Shown here: positions 53,999 to 63,178 of the stretch, one piece after another
How the letters are laid out: each line of letters opens with the position of its first letter
Position numbering within the stretch: the first letter of the stretch is position 1
DNA from: Bordetella petrii
GTDB lineage: Bacteria; Pseudomonadota; Gammaproteobacteria; Burkholderiales; Burkholderiaceae_B
NCBI RefSeq assembly: GCF_017356245.1
Contig: NZ_JAFMZZ010000001.1
Coordinates: 698,262 to 762,261 of the forward strand
DNA: 64,000 nucleotides
Direction of reading: 5' to 3'
Notes under the pieces: model-generated
Databases searched by the model: none
The model's input: only the letters and a program-made list of their open reading frames with translations
What the model was told of the DNA's origin: nothing
Made by a program: the position numbers and the translations under genes

Positions 53999-55138
53999 CT
54001 ACTTCCTGCTGGGTAGTTCAACGACGCCGGATCCCACTACCGACAGTTCATCGTGCTGGTTGCGGGCTTCCTGCTCGACGCGCACCAGGTGCCGGCCGTC
54101 TTCGACGTACTTGCCCACCACCCTGCCCTTGATGAACAGCATGTCGCCCTCGGGGTTGTGGCGGCGGATCTTGCACTGGGCCTGGCGCAGGAAGCCGTCG
54201 TCGCCCATCCAGTTGGTCAGGTGGTGAGTCAGCCACGACGAGCGCTCGGGGCCGTAGTCGTACGCGCCCGGCGCGCCCACTTCGTGCGCGAAGTCTTCTT
54301 CCCAGTGCACGCGCTCGGGCACGTCGGGAATGCCGAAGCGGTTGGTGATGCCCACGCCGGGGTGCGCATCGATCAGCTTCCAGGCCAGCTTGTTGGCGCG
54401 GATATACAGGCCGCCCCACCCCTGCGCATAGGCGATGAAGCCGGTCACCGTCATCGGCCCCTTGAACATCACGGGCAGCGCCTCGCCCTCGGCCACGTCT
54501 TCCCAGTAGCGGGTCTGCGCGCCGCGCACCGGTTCGTCCCGGTACAGCTTATAGGCTTCCTGGATTTCTTCGGCGCTGTAGCGGCGCGGCGCGCGGGCGC
54601 GCACTTCGCTGTACTTGGTGCCCTGTTCGCGCGCATGGTCGCGTTCGGTGCGGAAGCACCAGCTGTCGGCCTCGGCCACCCGGTCGCCTTCCTGGTTGTA
54701 GAAGTCCACGTGGTAGATCTGCTGGACGGCGCGGCCCGCGAAGCGCGTTTCGTGTTCGACCAGGTCTTTCAGGTAGGCCTCGGTGCGGATTTCGTCGTTG
54801 CGCCGCACCGGCCTGTGCCAGGTCCAGTCCGACCCGGACCACATCGCGTGCACGCCAGGCAGCCCGCCCACGTAGCCCGAAACAATGCGGCTGGTGGCGA
54901 ACAGGAAACTGGGCAGCGCCACGATGCCGCCATGGCGGGTGCGCGCCGCGTAATCGGGATCGCACCACAGCGGGTTGTCGTCGCCGATGCCGTGCGCGTA
55001 GTGGCGGATGTTGTCGCGCGTGGCTTCGTGGCACCACGGCTCGGCGGTATTCTCGATTTTGTGGCCAATGCGTTCACGCAGGGCATCGAGGCCTTGTTGC
55101 GTGATCTTGGGAAACGTTCTTTCGCCAGTGGCGGACAT
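53999..55138 (-). CDS. MaoC-like/FAS1-type dehydratase domain protein
   Basis: A 379-residue protein with two hot-dog-like halves. The first has IGDDNPLWCDPDYAARTRHGG, a hydratase-type DNP..H pattern, and the second has EDFAHEVGAPGAYDYGPERSSWLTHHLTNW. Such proteins hydrate or dehydrate enoyl/hydroxyacyl-CoA. The start at 55138 has GGAGATT upstream; the frame is open further only by reading across the ligase gene. It sits between the ligase and CoA-transferase genes of one operon. Confidence 0.83.
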   Translation of the reverse strand: MSATGERTFPKITQQGLDALRERIGHKIENTAEPWCHEATRDNIRHYAHGIGDDNPLWCDPDYAARTRHGGIVALPSFLFATSRIVSGYVGGLPGVHAMWSGSDWTWHRPVRRNDEIRTEAYLKDLVEHETRFAGRAVQQIYHVDFYNQEGDRVAEADSWCFRTERDHAREQGTKYSEVRARAPRRYSAEEIQEAYKLYRDEPVRGAQTRYWEDVAEGEALPVMFKGPMTVTGFIAYAQGWGGLYIRANKLAWKLIDAHPGVGITNRFGIPDVPERVHWEEDFAHEVGAPGAYDYGPERSSWLTHHLTNWMGDDGFLRQAQCKIRRHNPEGDMLFIKGRVVGKYVEDGRHLVRVEQEARNQHDELSVVGSGVVELPSRK

Positions 55139-55161
55139 ATTGGAATCTCCTTGGGGGTTGA

Positions 55162-56715
55162 TCAAGCGGCAGCGGCGCGCTGTTCCTGGTCGCGCAGCGC
55201 CTTGCGATGGACTTTGCCGGCGGGGGTCTTCGGCAATTCGTCGACAAACACGACATGGCGCGGGTATTCGTGCTGGCTGAGCCGGCTGCGCACCAGGTCC
55301 TGGATTTCCTTGATGAAGGGCTCTCCGCCCGGCCGCCCGGCCACCACGAAGGCCTTGACGACCTGGCCGCGCAGCGCGTCGGGCACGCCGATCGCGGCCG
55401 CTTCGCGCACGTCCGGGTGTTTCAGGATGGCGTCCTCGATCTCGACGGCGCTCATGGTCCAGCCCGCCGAGATGATCACGTCGTCGGCGCGGCCGGCGTG
55501 GTAGAAATAGCCTTCGTCGTCGACGCGCCCCAGGTCTTTGGTGGCCACCCAGGCGCCGCCGCGCCATACCTTCAACTCGCCCGTGACGCCCGGCGCGCAT
55601 GGCTGGCCCGCCGCATCCTGCACCTGCACCACGCCGCCCGGCACCGGCTTGCCCAGCGAGCCCGGCTTGACGCAGAAATCGTCGGCGCCGGGGTAATTGA
55701 CCAAAATCACGCCGATTTCCGTCGTGCCGTACATGCTGCAGACCGGCCGGCCGAACGCTTGGCGCACGAACGCCTCGGTCTCGCTGTCCATGGGTTCGCC
55801 CGTGAACGACACCTTCTGCAGGCAATAGCGGTAGCGCGCCACCGCGCCCGAGTTGCGCATCATCCGGAAATGCGTGGCAGCGGCGGAAATGCTGTTGAAG
55901 CGGCCGTCCTGCAGGGCTTTCAACAGGCGCTCGGCGTTGAATTTGCCGCTGTAGGCGCCGATGGTGATGCCCAGCGCCAGGGGCGCCAGCGTGCCGTGCC
56001 ACAGGCCATGGCCCCAGGCCGGCGACGACGGGCAGAAAAAGCGGTCGCCGGGCCGCAGGCCGGTGCCGTACAGCCCCGCCAGCATCAGGGTCACCAGGGC
56101 GCGATGGGTGTGCTTGACGGCCGCGGGCAGTTCGCGCGTGGTGCCCGACGTGTACTGGAAAATCGCCTCGTCGTCGGCCCGGGTAGCGCTGGCGTAGGTA
56201 TCCGGGTAGGCCTGCAGCAAGGTATCGAAGCCGGCGTCGGCCACCAGCACCTCGGTGTCGCCCAGTTCGCGGCACATCCCGGCTTTTTCGGTGTTGGTGA
56301 CCAGCAGGCGCGGCGTGCAGTCGCGCACCCGCAGGCGCACGCCGTCGGGGCCGAACAGCGTGAACAGGGGCACGGCGATGGCGCCGGCCTTCAGCGCGCC
56401 GAACATTGCCGCATAGAACGCCGGCGAGGGCTCCAGCATGATGGCCACCCGGTCGCCTTTCTGCACCCCGCGCGCCGCCAGCCAATGGGCGAACCGGCTG
56501 GACTGGCGCGCCAGCTGGCGGAAGCTGATCGAGGTTTCGCCGCCATCGGCCTGCGCCACGATGATCGCCGTGCGGTCGCCGGCGGCGTGCCGGTCGACGC
56601 ATTCATGGGCGATATTGAATGCCTCGCGCGATCCGTCGAACAGGTTCCACAGCTGTTGCGGCGTATACCCGGCCTGAGCCGCGGCGTAGGAAGTCGTGTC
56701 GGTAAGCTTGGACAT
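55162..56715 (-). CDS. Acyl/aryl-CoA synthetase (AMP-binding family)
   Basis: A 517-residue adenylate-forming ligase. The P-loop-like AMP motif is YTSGTTRELPAAVKHTHRAL, followed by MYGTTEIG (adenine site), GRADDVIISAGWTMSAVEIE and the C-terminal lysine in PKTPAGKVHRKALR. It is closest in pattern to benzoate/medium-chain-type ligases. It should activate the pathway substrate before the MaoC and CaiB steps. Divergent from an IclR regulator; two operator palindromes lie between them. Confidence 0.92.
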   Translation of the reverse strand: MSKLTDTTSYAAAQAGYTPQQLWNLFDGSREAFNIAHECVDRHAAGDRTAIIVAQADGGETSISFRQLARQSSRFAHWLAARGVQKGDRVAIMLEPSPAFYAAMFGALKAGAIAVPLFTLFGPDGVRLRVRDCTPRLLVTNTEKAGMCRELGDTEVLVADAGFDTLLQAYPDTYASATRADDEAIFQYTSGTTRELPAAVKHTHRALVTLMLAGLYGTGLRPGDRFFCPSSPAWGHGLWHGTLAPLALGITIGAYSGKFNAERLLKALQDGRFNSISAAATHFRMMRNSGAVARYRYCLQKVSFTGEPMDSETEAFVRQAFGRPVCSMYGTTEIGVILVNYPGADDFCVKPGSLGKPVPGGVVQVQDAAGQPCAPGVTGELKVWRGGAWVATKDLGRVDDEGYFYHAGRADDVIISAGWTMSAVEIEDAILKHPDVREAAAIGVPDALRGQVVKAFVVAGRPGGEPFIKEIQDLVRSRLSQHEYPRHVVFVDELPKTPAGKVHRKALRDQEQRAAAA

Positions 56716-56750
56716 AGTCTGCCAAATTAATTGCGGAATAGGTTTTATGT

Positions 56751-56764
56751 TTGTACTAATACAA
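56751..56764. promoter_or_regulatory. IclR operator, ligase-proximal
   Basis: TTGTACTAATACAA is a 14-nt palindrome with 5-bp arms, 36 bp before the ligase ATG. A sister site lies 120 bp away. Confidence 0.75.
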
Positions 56765-56870
56765 TTTTTAGATGCATGGCGCCGACCTCGTCGATCGGCA
56801 TCCGGCGTGTTGACGGGCAATGGAGCCATTGTTGGAAGCCTGCCTATTTTTTGTCAAATAACACTTTTAT

Positions 56871-56884
56871 TTGTACTGGTACAA
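56871..56884. promoter_or_regulatory. IclR operator, regulator-proximal
   Basis: TTGTACTGGTACAA is a 14-nt palindrome of the same sequence type, 29 bp before the iclR-family ATG. It may also serve autoregulation. Confidence 0.75.
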
Positions 56885-56913
56885 TCAAAACAGATCCATT
56901 CCAAGGAACCCCC

Positions 56914-57717
56914 ATGTCCGCCATTCCGCCCCTTTCTGCCGCCCCGCCCCCGGCCAAGACCCCGCGCCTGCGGCCGGTGCCCGCGGTGTCGCGCGCCGTG
57001 GCCATTCTGCGCCTGCTGGGGCGGTCGCCCAATCCCATGGGGGTAAAGGCCATTGCCGAATCGCTGGGCCTGGTCACCAGCACCTGCCTGCACATCGTGC
57101 GCGTGCTGGTCGACGAAGGCCTGCTCAAGGTCGATGAAAGCACCAAGCGCTATTCGCTAGGCAGCGGCCTGCTGTCGCTGGCGCGCAATGCCCTGCAGAC
57201 CAACACCTTTCCGTCGCTGGCGCAGCCGGTGCTGGACCGCATCGCCGCGCAATGGAACGTGACCGCCATCGCCGCCGAAGTCATCGACCTGGACCACATG
57301 GTGGTGGTGGCGCTGTCCAAGGCGCATGCGCCGTTCAGGCTGCATGTCGACGTGGGCAGCCGCTTTCCGGGTTTGATCAGCGCCACGGGCCGGCTGATGG
57401 CGGCTTTCTCGCGCACGCCCTGGTCGCGCATCGAACAGCGCTTCGGCATGCTGCGCTGGGAATCCCCGCCCAGCTTCGCCGACTGGCGCGCCGAAGTCGA
57501 GCTGGCGCGGGTGCAGCGCTACAGCGTCGATGCCGGCAACTACATCGACGGGGTCACGCTGGTGGCCGCGCCGGTATTCGACGCCCAGGGCAAGCTCAGC
57601 CATTCGCTGACGGCCGCGGGCATGTCCAGCCACCTGGACGACGAACGCGCCCAGGCGCTGGCCCTGGACGTGCTGCGCGAAGCCGATGCGCTCAGCCGCA
57701 TGTCGCTGCCCGCCTGA
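56914..57717 (+). CDS. IclR-family regulator of the CoA-ligase operon
   Basis: A 267-residue IclR protein: N-terminal winged HTH (ILRLLGRSPNPMGVKAIAESLGLVTSTCLHIVRVLVDEG, in pieces) and a C-terminal effector domain. Start at 56914 with AAGGAA upstream; a reading from 56731 would cross both operators. It is divergent from the ligase-MaoC-CaiB-Bug operon, its obvious target. Confidence 0.9.
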   Translation: MSAIPPLSAAPPPAKTPRLRPVPAVSRAVAILRLLGRSPNPMGVKAIAESLGLVTSTCLHIVRVLVDEGLLKVDESTKRYSLGSGLLSLARNALQTNTFPSLAQPVLDRIAAQWNVTAIAAEVIDLDHMVVVALSKAHAPFRLHVDVGSRFPGLISATGRLMAAFSRTPWSRIEQRFGMLRWESPPSFADWRAEVELARVQRYSVDAGNYIDGVTLVAAPVFDAQGKLSHSLTAAGMSSHLDDERAQALALDVLREADALSRMSLPA

Positions 57718-57732
57718 ACTGCCCGCCGCGCC

Positions 57733-58674
57733 TTACGAAAACACCGACGGGTCGGGCGCCCACCGGCCCTGCTCGACCAGATCCTGGATCTGGCGCCGCA
57801 GCAGCGTGCTCAGCGCCCGCACGGCATGCGTCGAAGGACGCTGCGTCGATGTGGCGATCACCAGCGTGCGGGTAATGGTGGGCTGCACAATCCGCCAGAT
57901 CCGCATGCGCCGCTGGGCGATCTGCTCGGCCACGCAGGAATACGACAGCACGGCATAGCCCAGCCCGCTTTCGACCAGGCGCAGCATCGAGTGCATGGCG
58001 TCGATTTCCATTTCCACGTTCGGCGCCAGGCCGATGCTGTCCAGCGATTCATCCACCAGTACGCGTATGCCGTGCGGCCGGCTGGGCAGGATCATGGGAA
58101 TGCGGCTCAGGCGGGCCGCGGGCACCGGGCCGCGGCCTACGCCGGCCGGGTCGCCGGCGGGCCCCAGCAGGAACAGTTCGTCGGTCAGCAGGGCTTCGGT
58201 GGGCAAGGCCGGAATGCTGAGGCGCGGCGCGTCGTACAGCACCGAAATATCGGTGCGCCCGGCGGCCAGCCATTCCAGCACGTGGCCGCTGTAGCCTTCC
58301 ATGAATTTCAGCGACATGCCCGGGTATGCGCCGCGGAACGCTTCGATCAGCGACACCGACAGCACTGTCGATATCGAGGCCGGCATGCCCACCACCACGG
58401 GCCCGCTGGGCGCTCCGCCGATTGCCTTGACGGCCGCGGCGGCGCTGCGCGCTGTCTCGACCAGGCCGCGCGCGTATTGCTCCAGCAACGCCCCCGCCTC
58501 GGTCAGGGTAACGCCGCGGCCGGTGCGATGGAACAGCGCCACGCCAAGCTCGTCTTCCAGCGCCCGGATCTGGCGGCTGAGAATGGGCTGGCTGATGGAC
58601 AGCCGCATGGCCGCGCGCGAATACGCCCCCGACTCGGCGATGCCGATGAACAATTCCAGCTGCCGCAGTTCCAT
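57733..58674 (-). CDS. LysR-type regulator (nitrogen-assimilation-control-like)
   Basis: A 313-residue LysR protein, HTH in GAYSRAAMRLSISQPILSRQIRALE. The N-terminus MELRQLELFIGIAESGAYSRAA resembles the Nac/Cbl subgroup, but that is not a functional claim. It converges on the IclR gene with 15 bp between stops and is divergent from a gene of unknown function. Confidence 0.87.
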   Translation of the reverse strand: MELRQLELFIGIAESGAYSRAAMRLSISQPILSRQIRALEDELGVALFHRTGRGVTLTEAGALLEQYARGLVETARSAAAAVKAIGGAPSGPVVVGMPASISTVLSVSLIEAFRGAYPGMSLKFMEGYSGHVLEWLAAGRTDISVLYDAPRLSIPALPTEALLTDELFLLGPAGDPAGVGRGPVPAARLSRIPMILPSRPHGIRVLVDESLDSIGLAPNVEMEIDAMHSMLRLVESGLGYAVLSYSCVAEQIAQRRMRIWRIVQPTITRTLVIATSTQRPSTHAVRALSTLLRRQIQDLVEQGRWAPDPSVFS

Positions 58675-58810
58675 GATGCGCCCCGGTCTTGGAAAGCCGT
58701 CATCTTAGAGTAGCGGCGCCAGCCTGCGCCGCGCCCGATGCATTACGATCACGGCTGCACGCTGCTGCGCGCGGCTCTGGCCGTACCGCGCGATATTCCG
58801 GGATTTGCCC

Positions 58811-59686
58811 ATGACTCCGTTCGACGTGCTGATGGCCGGGTATTACCTGGCCATCGACCCGCTGCTGATACGCCTGCGCAAACAGCCGCGCCTGCGGGCC
58901 TGGCCGGCCGGCCCGCAACTGCCGGCCCGGCAGCTGGCCATGCACGCGGCGCAGGCGCACGGCCCCGGCGCCGGCCAGGCGCTGCGGCGCTTTACGCGCA
59001 TCGCACGGCGCTACGACATGCGCGCCCCCGGCGAAACCGCGGCGGCCGCCGGCCGCCGCGCCACGCCCATGATGCTGGACCTGGCGCAATGCGCGGATGG
59101 CGCGGGCTTCGACGCCCTGCTGCGGCGGCATTCCCGCCGCACCCTGCCGAAAATCCGCCAGGCGCAGCGGCTGGGCTATTGCGTCGAACGCTTTGCATTG
59201 CCCATGCACGTGCACGACGTGCATGCAGTGAAAACCTCGATGGCGCTGCGCAGCGGCGGGCCGGTGCTGGCGCGCTGGCTGCTCAAGCCGCGCCACATCG
59301 GCACGCCGGCCTGCGCCCCCGTCGCATGGCAGGCCCCCGGCTGCGCCACCCACTGGACCACCTGGTGGGGCGTGTTCCTGCCCGAACCCGGTCACTGCAA
59401 CGGCACGCTGCAGACTGATCGCCGCCTGGTCGCCTACGTGAAGCTCACGCGTTGCGGCGACCTGGTGCATTACCTGGACCTGATGGGCCACAAAGACCAT
59501 CTGGCCCATGGCGTGATGCCGTTGATGCACGATGCCATCGTGCGCTGGCTGCTCGATGCCGCCGAACCTTGCGCGGCCGGCGTGCAGGCCGTGTGGTACG
59601 GCGCGCTGGAACATGGCGGCCCGGGCCTGCTGACCTGGAAAAAGCGCGCCGGATTCGAGCCGGTGCGCGTGATTCTGCAAGCCTGA
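58811..59686 (+). CDS. Protein of unknown function, possible GNAT-like C-terminus
   Basis: A 291-residue, Arg- and Ala-rich protein. The C-terminal end (LLTWKKRAGFEPVRVILQA) resembles the last strand-helix-strand of acetyltransferases, where a K-K-x-G-F pattern is common. The middle (HRRHSRRTLPKIRQAQRLGY-like) resembles FemAB/GNAT proteins. I do not recognise the family with confidence. ATG at 58811 chosen over the TTG at 58805. It converges on hipA with 10 bp between stops. Confidence 0.65.
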   Translation: MTPFDVLMAGYYLAIDPLLIRLRKQPRLRAWPAGPQLPARQLAMHAAQAHGPGAGQALRRFTRIARRYDMRAPGETAAAAGRRATPMMLDLAQCADGAGFDALLRRHSRRTLPKIRQAQRLGYCVERFALPMHVHDVHAVKTSMALRSGGPVLARWLLKPRHIGTPACAPVAWQAPGCATHWTTWWGVFLPEPGHCNGTLQTDRRLVAYVKLTRCGDLVHYLDLMGHKDHLAHGVMPLMHDAIVRWLLDAAEPCAAGVQAVWYGALEHGGPGLLTWKKRAGFEPVRVILQA

Positions 59687-59696
59687 ACCGGCGGGC

Positions 59697-61037
59697 TCAG
59701 CGCAGCGATTTCACCATCGGGTGAGCGTGCAGGTGCGTCAGCAGGTTCTGCTGCTGGCGCGCGGTAAGGGCCGATGCGGCGATCAGGGCCGGCCATTGCG
59801 CATGCGCGGCCTTGACGCAATCGCCCACCACCCTGGCCGCGGGTTTTTCGGGAATGCCCAGGCCGGCGCAGAATGCCCGCAGCATGGCCGGCGACAACCC
59901 GGGCTTGGCACCGGCGTCCTGCCCCTTGCGGCGGCGCGGCTGCATGGCCGGCGGCACGATATGCAGGGCATGGCCCTGGCAGGCCTGGTAGGCCGCATAG
60001 CCCACGATGTCGTAGGCGGGCGCCAGGCGCGGCGTCCTGCCGTCGGGATACACCAGGCCCATGTTCTTCAGGTGCATGTCCGGGTTGCCCAGCATTTCGT
60101 TGACCACCATGCGGCGCAGCAGTTCGTGCACGGCGGGTTCGCCCAGCGACTCGAACGCCAGCAGCGCCGCGGCGACATCCAGGTAAGTGGCGGCGCGGTA
60201 TTTTTCTTCCGGCATGGCGCCCAGTATCTGCGCGAAATCTTCGCAGTGGATGCGCCGGCCCGGCTCGCGGTCGTAGCGCACCACCGCCAGGAAGCGGGTG
60301 CGCGCATCGGCATCGCCCAGGTCGTAGCCGTGTTCGGCCGACAGTTTTTCCAGCGGTTCCAGGTAGGCCTGGCAGATCTCGACGCCGGCGGCGCGCGCCA
60401 GCTGCAGCGACAGGTCTTCGAGTTCGGGCAGCAGCGGCTGGCCCACCACCGGCAGCTTGGCGATGATGTGGGTGTCGTGGTCGCGCGTGCGCCCCACGTA
60501 CCGCTCGCCCTGCTTGATGACGCCCAGCTTGGGCTGCACGCCCGACAGCGACACGCCCTGCTCCATCGGGTCGGCGGTAACCGTCATCTCGAGCGCATCC
60601 TGGTCTTGCGTGACGTAGTGCGCCAGCGCATCGCGCGACAGCTCCACGGGGCGGGCATAGACATTGCCCGGCAGGTCGGCCCCGCAGGCCGCCAGCATTT
60701 CGAAATGGTCTTTGGGATCGCAGCCGCGAATGCGCGCCACGTGGTCGCGGAACACGCCTTCGGGCAGCAGGTTCTGGAAGAAAGCCGGCAGCAGCCAGCC
60801 GTTTTGCGGCGAATGGCGGCCATTGAGCGGCTCGCTGCGCACGTCGGCCCAGAAAGCCGCCTGGTCGGCGGGCGACTCGGCAAGATAGGCCGCCGATACC
60901 ACGGGCGCATCGGCCTGGCGCGCGAAGGCGTCGTCGGCCACGAACCGGGTAACGACCTCGGCTCCGGGCATGCTGTAGCGGAACAGCACGCCGACGCGCC
61001 GGGCGCCGATGAATACGGCCAGGGCCTGCACGTTCAT
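59697..61037 (-). CDS. hipA: HipA-type serine/threonine kinase toxin
   Basis: A 446-residue HipA kinase. It has an N-terminal Couple_hipA region, phosphate loop SLSGVQPK (163-170), ATP-binding lysine Lys194 (HIIAKLP), catalytic loop GNPDMHLKN (317-325, Asp320) and metal-binding Asp343 (AYDIVG). E. coli HipA phosphorylates glutamyl-tRNA synthetase and causes growth arrest; the target here is unknown. All catalytic residues are present, so the toxin looks active. It overlaps hipB by 4 bp. Confidence 0.92.
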   Translation of the reverse strand: MNVQALAVFIGARRVGVLFRYSMPGAEVVTRFVADDAFARQADAPVVSAAYLAESPADQAAFWADVRSEPLNGRHSPQNGWLLPAFFQNLLPEGVFRDHVARIRGCDPKDHFEMLAACGADLPGNVYARPVELSRDALAHYVTQDQDALEMTVTADPMEQGVSLSGVQPKLGVIKQGERYVGRTRDHDTHIIAKLPVVGQPLLPELEDLSLQLARAAGVEICQAYLEPLEKLSAEHGYDLGDADARTRFLAVVRYDREPGRRIHCEDFAQILGAMPEEKYRAATYLDVAAALLAFESLGEPAVHELLRRMVVNEMLGNPDMHLKNMGLVYPDGRTPRLAPAYDIVGYAAYQACQGHALHIVPPAMQPRRRKGQDAGAKPGLSPAMLRAFCAGLGIPEKPAARVVGDCVKAAHAQWPALIAASALTARQQQNLLTHLHAHPMVKSLR

Positions 61038-61333
61038 TCTGATGCTCCGCCGGCCTGGCGGCGCGCCACGCCGATGCGCGTGGGCACCTTGGGCTTGACG
61101 GTGGCCCCGGCATCGACCGCCGCGGCGGCGCCCTTGGGCACCAGGATCATTTCCAGGCCCAGGCGGTCGGCCAGCGCCAACAAGGTGCTGACCTTGAAAT
61201 CCTGTTCGCCGCTGAGCACATTGGTGAGCGTGCGCTGCGCGATGCCGGCCGCATCGCGCAGGCCGGCCTGGGTCAGGCCCTGCTGGCGCAGGCGGCTGCG
61301 CAGGGCATCAGCGATGGCAGGCAAGGTTTTCAT
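61034..61333 (-). CDS. hipB: HipB-type antitoxin, Xre-family
   Basis: A 99-residue antitoxin and repressor. The HTH is QQGLTQAGLRDAAGIAQRTLTNVLSGEQ (two pieces, about 18-45), and a basic, proline-containing C-tail follows (KPKVPTRIGVARRQAGG). It should neutralise HipA and repress the operon. Start at 61333; AAAGTAGT motifs directly upstream are the likely operators. Confidence 0.9.
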   Translation of the reverse strand: MKTLPAIADALRSRLRQQGLTQAGLRDAAGIAQRTLTNVLSGEQDFKVSTLLALADRLGLEMILVPKGAAAAVDAGATVKPKVPTRIGVARRQAGGASE

Positions 61334-61338
61334 GGCAA

Positions 61339-61352
61339 TAAAGTAGTCTTTA
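61339..61352. promoter_or_regulatory. hipBA operator, start-proximal
   Basis: TAAAGTAGTCTTTA has 5-bp inverted arms and carries the AAAGTAGT word that recurs in the larger inverted repeat at 61397-61441. It lies 5 bp before the hipB ATG. Confidence 0.6.
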
Positions 61353-61396
61353 CGAATCAATTACCACTATAGTGCCAGAATTTTTTGCCAGAAGCT

Positions 61397-61441
61397 AGGC
61401 ATTAAAGTAGTAATTATTTAAAAAACACTACTTTAATGCCT
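61397..61441. promoter_or_regulatory. Large perfect inverted repeat upstream of hipBA
   Basis: Arms AGGCATTAAAGTAGT (61397-61411) and ACTACTTTAATGCCT (61427-61441) are perfect 15-nt complements around an AT-rich 15-nt spacer. Both contain AAAGTAGT. The right arm overlaps the amn stop. It may be the main HipB operator, the amn terminator, or both. Confidence 0.75.
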
Positions 61442-62936
61442 ATTGAAAAGCGGTTTCCATGAAAGTGCGCAATTTGCGCGAATGGAGCCGTTCGGGCGGC
61501 ATGTCGCGCAGGCGCTCCAGGGCCCGGATGCCGATCTCCAGGTGCTGGTTGACCTGGTCGCGATAAAAGGCGCTGGCCATGCCGGGCAGTTTCAGTTCGC
61601 CATGCAGGGGCTTGTCGGACACGCACAGCAGGGTGCCGTACGGCACGCGGAACCGGAACCCGTTGGCGGCAATAGTGGCCGACTCCATGTCGAGCGCAAT
61701 GGCGCGCGACTGGGTAAAACGCTGCACCAGTTCGTTGTGGTCGCGCAATTCCCAGTTGCGGTTGTCGATGCTGGCCACCGTGCCGGTGCGCATGATGCGC
61801 TTCAGTTCCCAGCCGGACAGCCCGGCGACCTCTTCCACTGCCTGCTCCAGCGCCACCTGCACCTCGGCCAGCGGCGGCACGGGCACCCAGGTGGGCAGGT
61901 CGTCGTCCAGTACATGGTCTTCGCGCACGTAGCCATGCGCCAGCACGTAGTCGCCCAGGCGTTGCGAGTCGCGCAGGCCGGCGCAATGGCCCAGCATCAG
62001 CCAGGCGTGGGGGCGCAGCACGGCGATATGGTCGGTGATGGTCTTGGCGTTGGACGGCCCCACGCCGATATTCACCAGCGTGATGCCCGAATGGTTCGGC
62101 CGCACCAGGTGGTAGGCCGGCATCTGCGGCAGGCGCACGCCCCCGGCCGGCGCGGGCGGCGGCGCATTGTCGCCGCGACGGGTGACACGGTTGCCGGGTT
62201 CGACCAGCGCGTCGTAGTCGCCGCTGCCGCTGGCCATCAGGGCGCGGGCCCGCGCGCAGAATTCGTCGACATAGAACTGGTAGTTGGTAAACAGCACGAA
62301 ATTCTGGAAATACGCGGGCGCCGTGGCCGTGTAGTGCTGCAGGCGATGCAGCGAATAATCGACCCGCGGCGCCGTGAACGGCGCCAGGGGGCGCGGCTCG
62401 CCCTCGCGGCCGCGCCACGAGCCATTGACGATGGCATCGTCGGTTACCGCCAGGTCGGGCACGTCGAACAGATCGCGCAGCGGCCGGCGCATGCTTTCCA
62501 GGCGCTCGCCCTCGACATAGGCGCCTTCGGGAAAGGCGAAATGCAGCGGAATGGGCGAATCGGACTCTCCCACTTCGACCGCCACGCCATGGTTCTGCAG
62601 CAGCAGGCCGATCTGCTCCAGGTAGTAGTCGCGGAACAGCGTGGGCTGGGTGACAGTGGTCTGGTAGATGCCCGGCTCGGCCACGTGGCCGAACGACAGG
62701 CGGGTATCGATGGGATCGTAGGTGTCGACGGCAATGCGGATGGCCGGATAGCAGGCCCGCACCGGCCCGGGCAGATCGCGCCCGTTGACCACGTCCTGGA
62801 AGGCGGCGCGGATATACGCGGTATTGCGCCCGTAGATCCCGGTCAGCCGGTCGACGGCGGCCTGGGCCTGGTCGAACCGCTCGAAGCCCAGAGGGTCGGG
62901 GCTATGGATGGAAGCGGTTAAAAAGTCAACTGTCAT
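61440..62936 (-). CDS. amn: AMP nucleosidase
   Basis: A 498-residue enzyme cleaving AMP to adenine and ribose-5-phosphate. The N-terminal AMNp_N regulatory domain includes RLSFGHVAEPGIYQTTVTQP. The C-terminal nucleoside-phosphorylase-like domain has GITLVNIGVGPSNAKTITDHIAVLRP and the DMESATIAANGFRFRVPYGTLL stretch with the catalytic acidic residue. Start at 62936 (MTVDFLTASIHSP). Its stop lies inside an inverted repeat shared with the hipBA control region. Confidence 0.94.
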   Translation of the reverse strand: MTVDFLTASIHSPDPLGFERFDQAQAAVDRLTGIYGRNTAYIRAAFQDVVNGRDLPGPVRACYPAIRIAVDTYDPIDTRLSFGHVAEPGIYQTTVTQPTLFRDYYLEQIGLLLQNHGVAVEVGESDSPIPLHFAFPEGAYVEGERLESMRRPLRDLFDVPDLAVTDDAIVNGSWRGREGEPRPLAPFTAPRVDYSLHRLQHYTATAPAYFQNFVLFTNYQFYVDEFCARARALMASGSGDYDALVEPGNRVTRRGDNAPPPAPAGGVRLPQMPAYHLVRPNHSGITLVNIGVGPSNAKTITDHIAVLRPHAWLMLGHCAGLRDSQRLGDYVLAHGYVREDHVLDDDLPTWVPVPPLAEVQVALEQAVEEVAGLSGWELKRIMRTGTVASIDNRNWELRDHNELVQRFTQSRAIALDMESATIAANGFRFRVPYGTLLCVSDKPLHGELKLPGMASAFYRDQVNQHLEIGIRALERLRDMPPERLHSRKLRTFMETAFQ

Positions 62937-63178
62937 ATTGCGGTTCCGGTAAGGCGAGGTGCCGGCGGCAGCTTGCTTCCGATTATGCCGCAACGGCATG
63001 ACGCCTCGAGCGCGCCGCAAGCCAGCGCCATCTGCGTGCATCGCCTCAGTAATAACCCGTAAATGCAAAGAAACATCAATCCTGTAAAATGCCCCGTGGC
63101 CACGTTGTATGTGCGCCACACTTTCGCCGGCTTGACGCAGTCAGCCATCCCGCCCGCTCCGAATTCTGAAGTGTCGCA

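Noticed and set aside
55139..56602. Upstream extension of the MaoC-like frame to 867 codons
   Set aside because: It is a shifted frame of the acyl-CoA ligase gene; the MaoC-like start at 55138 has a proper ribosome site.
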